Part shown: piece by piece, positions 11,555 through 12,473 of the stretch
How positions within the stretch are numbered: position 1 is the first letter of the stretch
How the letters are laid out: each line of letters opens with the position of its first letter
From: CAYTED01 sp964404075
GTDB taxonomy: Bacteria > Patescibacteriota > Minisyncoccia > Moranbacterales > UBA1568
DNA: 12,473 bases
NCBI GenBank assembly: GCA_964404075.1
Contig: CAYOIM010000027.1
Location: 1 to 12,473, forward strand
Reading direction: 5' to 3'
Notes under the pieces: model-generated
Seen by the model: the letters and a program-made list of their open reading frames with translations, nothing else
Database searches by the model: none
What the model was told of the DNA's origin: nothing
Position numbers and translations under genes: made by a program

Positions 11555-12473
11555 CATTCCAGATCGCCAGTAAAACTGGAGCAGGCAAGCGACACGGGTC
11601 GCTCGTGACGAGAAACGGAGTATTGCGCACTCCGTTTTTCATGCCGGATGCGACACGGGCAGCGGTACGAGGGATTGCTTCGGATGAAATACGAAGGAGC
11701 GGTATCGAGGCTCTCGTCGTCAACACCTATCATTTGTTTCTCCAGCCGGGAGAAACACTGATCAAAAATGCGGGGGGCATCCATCGGTTCATGCGTTGGG
11801 AGGGACCGATACTTTCGGATTCCGGCGGGTATCAGGTGTATTCGCTTATTCACCGGAATCCCGAGATGGGGAGAATTACCGAGGAAGGCGCGGAATTCAA
11901 ATCGATATTCGATGGATCGAAACACCTCCTCACTCCGGAACGCGCGATACGGATTCAATTCGATCTCGGTGTGGACATGATGGTCTGTCTCGACGATCCG
12001 CGCCCGAATGATGTGCCGGAGGAAGAGGCGTGTCTCGCGATGGAACGGACGCTTCGGTGGGCGAAGCGGTGCAAGGTCGAATTCGAGAAGCAAGTGAAGG
12101 AACGAGGGATGACCGATGAAAATCGTCCACTCCTTTTCAGTGTAGTGCAGGGCGGGCTCTTCGTCTTGCTCCGAAAAAAATGTGCTGAAGGACTCGTGGA
12201 AATCGGTTTCGATGGGTATGGTTTCGGTGGGCGGCATATCGATGAGGATGGGAATTTTCTCGAGGAAATTCTCGCGAAGACCGCGGAATATATTCCTGAG
12301 GAGAGTATCCGTTTCGCTCTCGGTATCGGGACGCCGTCCGATATCGTCTTGTGTCATGCGCTCGGTTGGGATATGTTCGACTGTGTCATACCGACACGGG
12401 AAGGAAGGCATGGTCGTTTGTTCGTATGGAACGAACAAACGGAATTTCAAATTTCAAATTTCAAATTTCAAAA
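11551..12473 (+). CDS. tgt: tRNA-guanine transglycosylase (queuine tRNA-ribosyltransferase), C-terminus cut by the window edge
   Basis: The enzyme exchanges G34 in tRNAs for a queuosine precursor. The 307 residues present have the TIM-barrel active-site blocks: LSDSGGYQV with Asp90, LDDPRP (147-152, Asp148 in the place of the usual DEC), VVQGG (198-202), the nucleophile region MFDCVIPTR with Asp277, and HGRLFV (287-292). The usual GGLAVGE pocket is here GGRHIDEDG (226-234). The start ATG at 11551 overlaps the stop of the surface-protein gene, pointing to coupled translation. After HGRLFV the frame runs into a tandem heptamer (EFQISNFKFQ) where family members continue toward the zinc-binding Cys/His site. 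The frame stays open to the edge, so the gene is partial, and it cannot be said whether the C-terminal zinc site is intact. Confidence 0.94.
   Translation, partial: MTFQIASKTGAGKRHGSLVTRNGVLRTPFFMPDATRAAVRGIASDEIRRSGIEALVVNTYHLFLQPGETLIKNAGGIHRFMRWEGPILSDSGGYQVYSLIHRNPEMGRITEEGAEFKSIFDGSKHLLTPERAIRIQFDLGVDMMVCLDDPRPNDVPEEEACLAMERTLRWAKRCKVEFEKQVKERGMTDENRPLLFSVVQGGLFVLLRKKCAEGLVEIGFDGYGFGGRHIDEDGNFLEEILAKTAEYIPEESIRFALGIGTPSDIVLCHALGWDMFDCVIPTREGRHGRLFVWNEQTEFQISNFKFQ
12415..12441. repeat. Perfect 10-bp inverted repeat within tgt
   Basis: CGTTTGTTCG (12415-12424) and CGAACAAACG (12432-12441) flank a 7-base loop. They code for RLFVWNEQT directly before the heptamer array. The left arm codes for the conserved RLFV, the right for a non-conserved-looking NEQT. 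Confidence 0.8.
12443..12470. repeat. Tandem heptamer AATTTCA, four copies, within the tgt reading frame
   Basis: Units lie at 12443-12449, 12450-12456, 12457-12463 and 12464-12470, and the array may continue past the edge. Three units equal 21 bases, so the frame is kept and the peptide repeats every seven residues (here FQISNFKFQ). The same family occurs in the smpB-ssrA spacer (about 245-262), and GAAATTA units occur before recO. Confidence 0.92.

Noticed and set aside
11539..12450. 303-codon minus-strand frame opposite tgt
   Set aside because: It mirrors tgt exactly and has no recognisable motif; tgt has every active-site block.

Overview
The window looks like a piece of a Candidatus Patescibacteria (CPR) chromosome, most likely of the Parcubacteria group. 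I infer this from compact single-domain housekeeping genes, short AT-rich spacers built of tandem heptamers, gene starts with little or no Shine-Dalgarno sequence, and a DUF11-type membrane-anchored surface protein. TGA is used as an ordinary stop (arginyl-tRNA synthetase gene, phosphatase gene, surface-protein gene), so the UGA=Gly code of Gracilibacteria/Absconditabacteria does not apply. No database search was possible.

Layout. The left edge holds a trans-translation pair on the minus strand: smpB (790-347), then the 5' part of tmRNA/ssrA (212 to beyond position 1). The tmRNA is recognisable from its 5' end, a textbook PK1 pseudoknot, the resume codon and the tag reading frame. Everything else is on the plus strand. 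First comes argS, followed by a 40-residue membrane miniprotein, a histidine-phosphatase/phosphoglycerate-mutase family protein and a Cys/His transglutaminase-like hypothetical protein.

Next comes a promoter and a T-box riboswitch (about 3927-4190) with a very short specifier stem (codon ATC, Ile), a canonical AGG-TGGT-ACC antiterminator and a strong intrinsic terminator. Behind it lie a four-helix-bundle protein with a C-terminal extension, a Nudix-like protein with a degenerate Nudix box, and ileS, an IleRS2-type enzyme with the swapped signature GLHH in place of HxGH. Charging of tRNA-Ile therefore probably controls this three-gene unit. recO follows, then a leader with a promoter and a large perfect-arm stem-loop, a DUF11-like single-pass surface protein, and tgt, which overlaps it by 4 nt and runs off the right edge.

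The most unusual theme is a set of short repeat families (heptamers AATTTCA/GAAATTA, ATCAAGA units, AACA-rich units, G-rich GGGATTAAAGGGGG units). They fill the spacers and also lie in frame inside argS, ileS (four places), the four-helix-bundle gene and tgt, where they code for short low-complexity peptide segments. The strongest regulatory finding is the Ile T-box. Two altered enzyme signatures (GLHH in IleRS, E-to-G in the Nudix box) also deserve a check.
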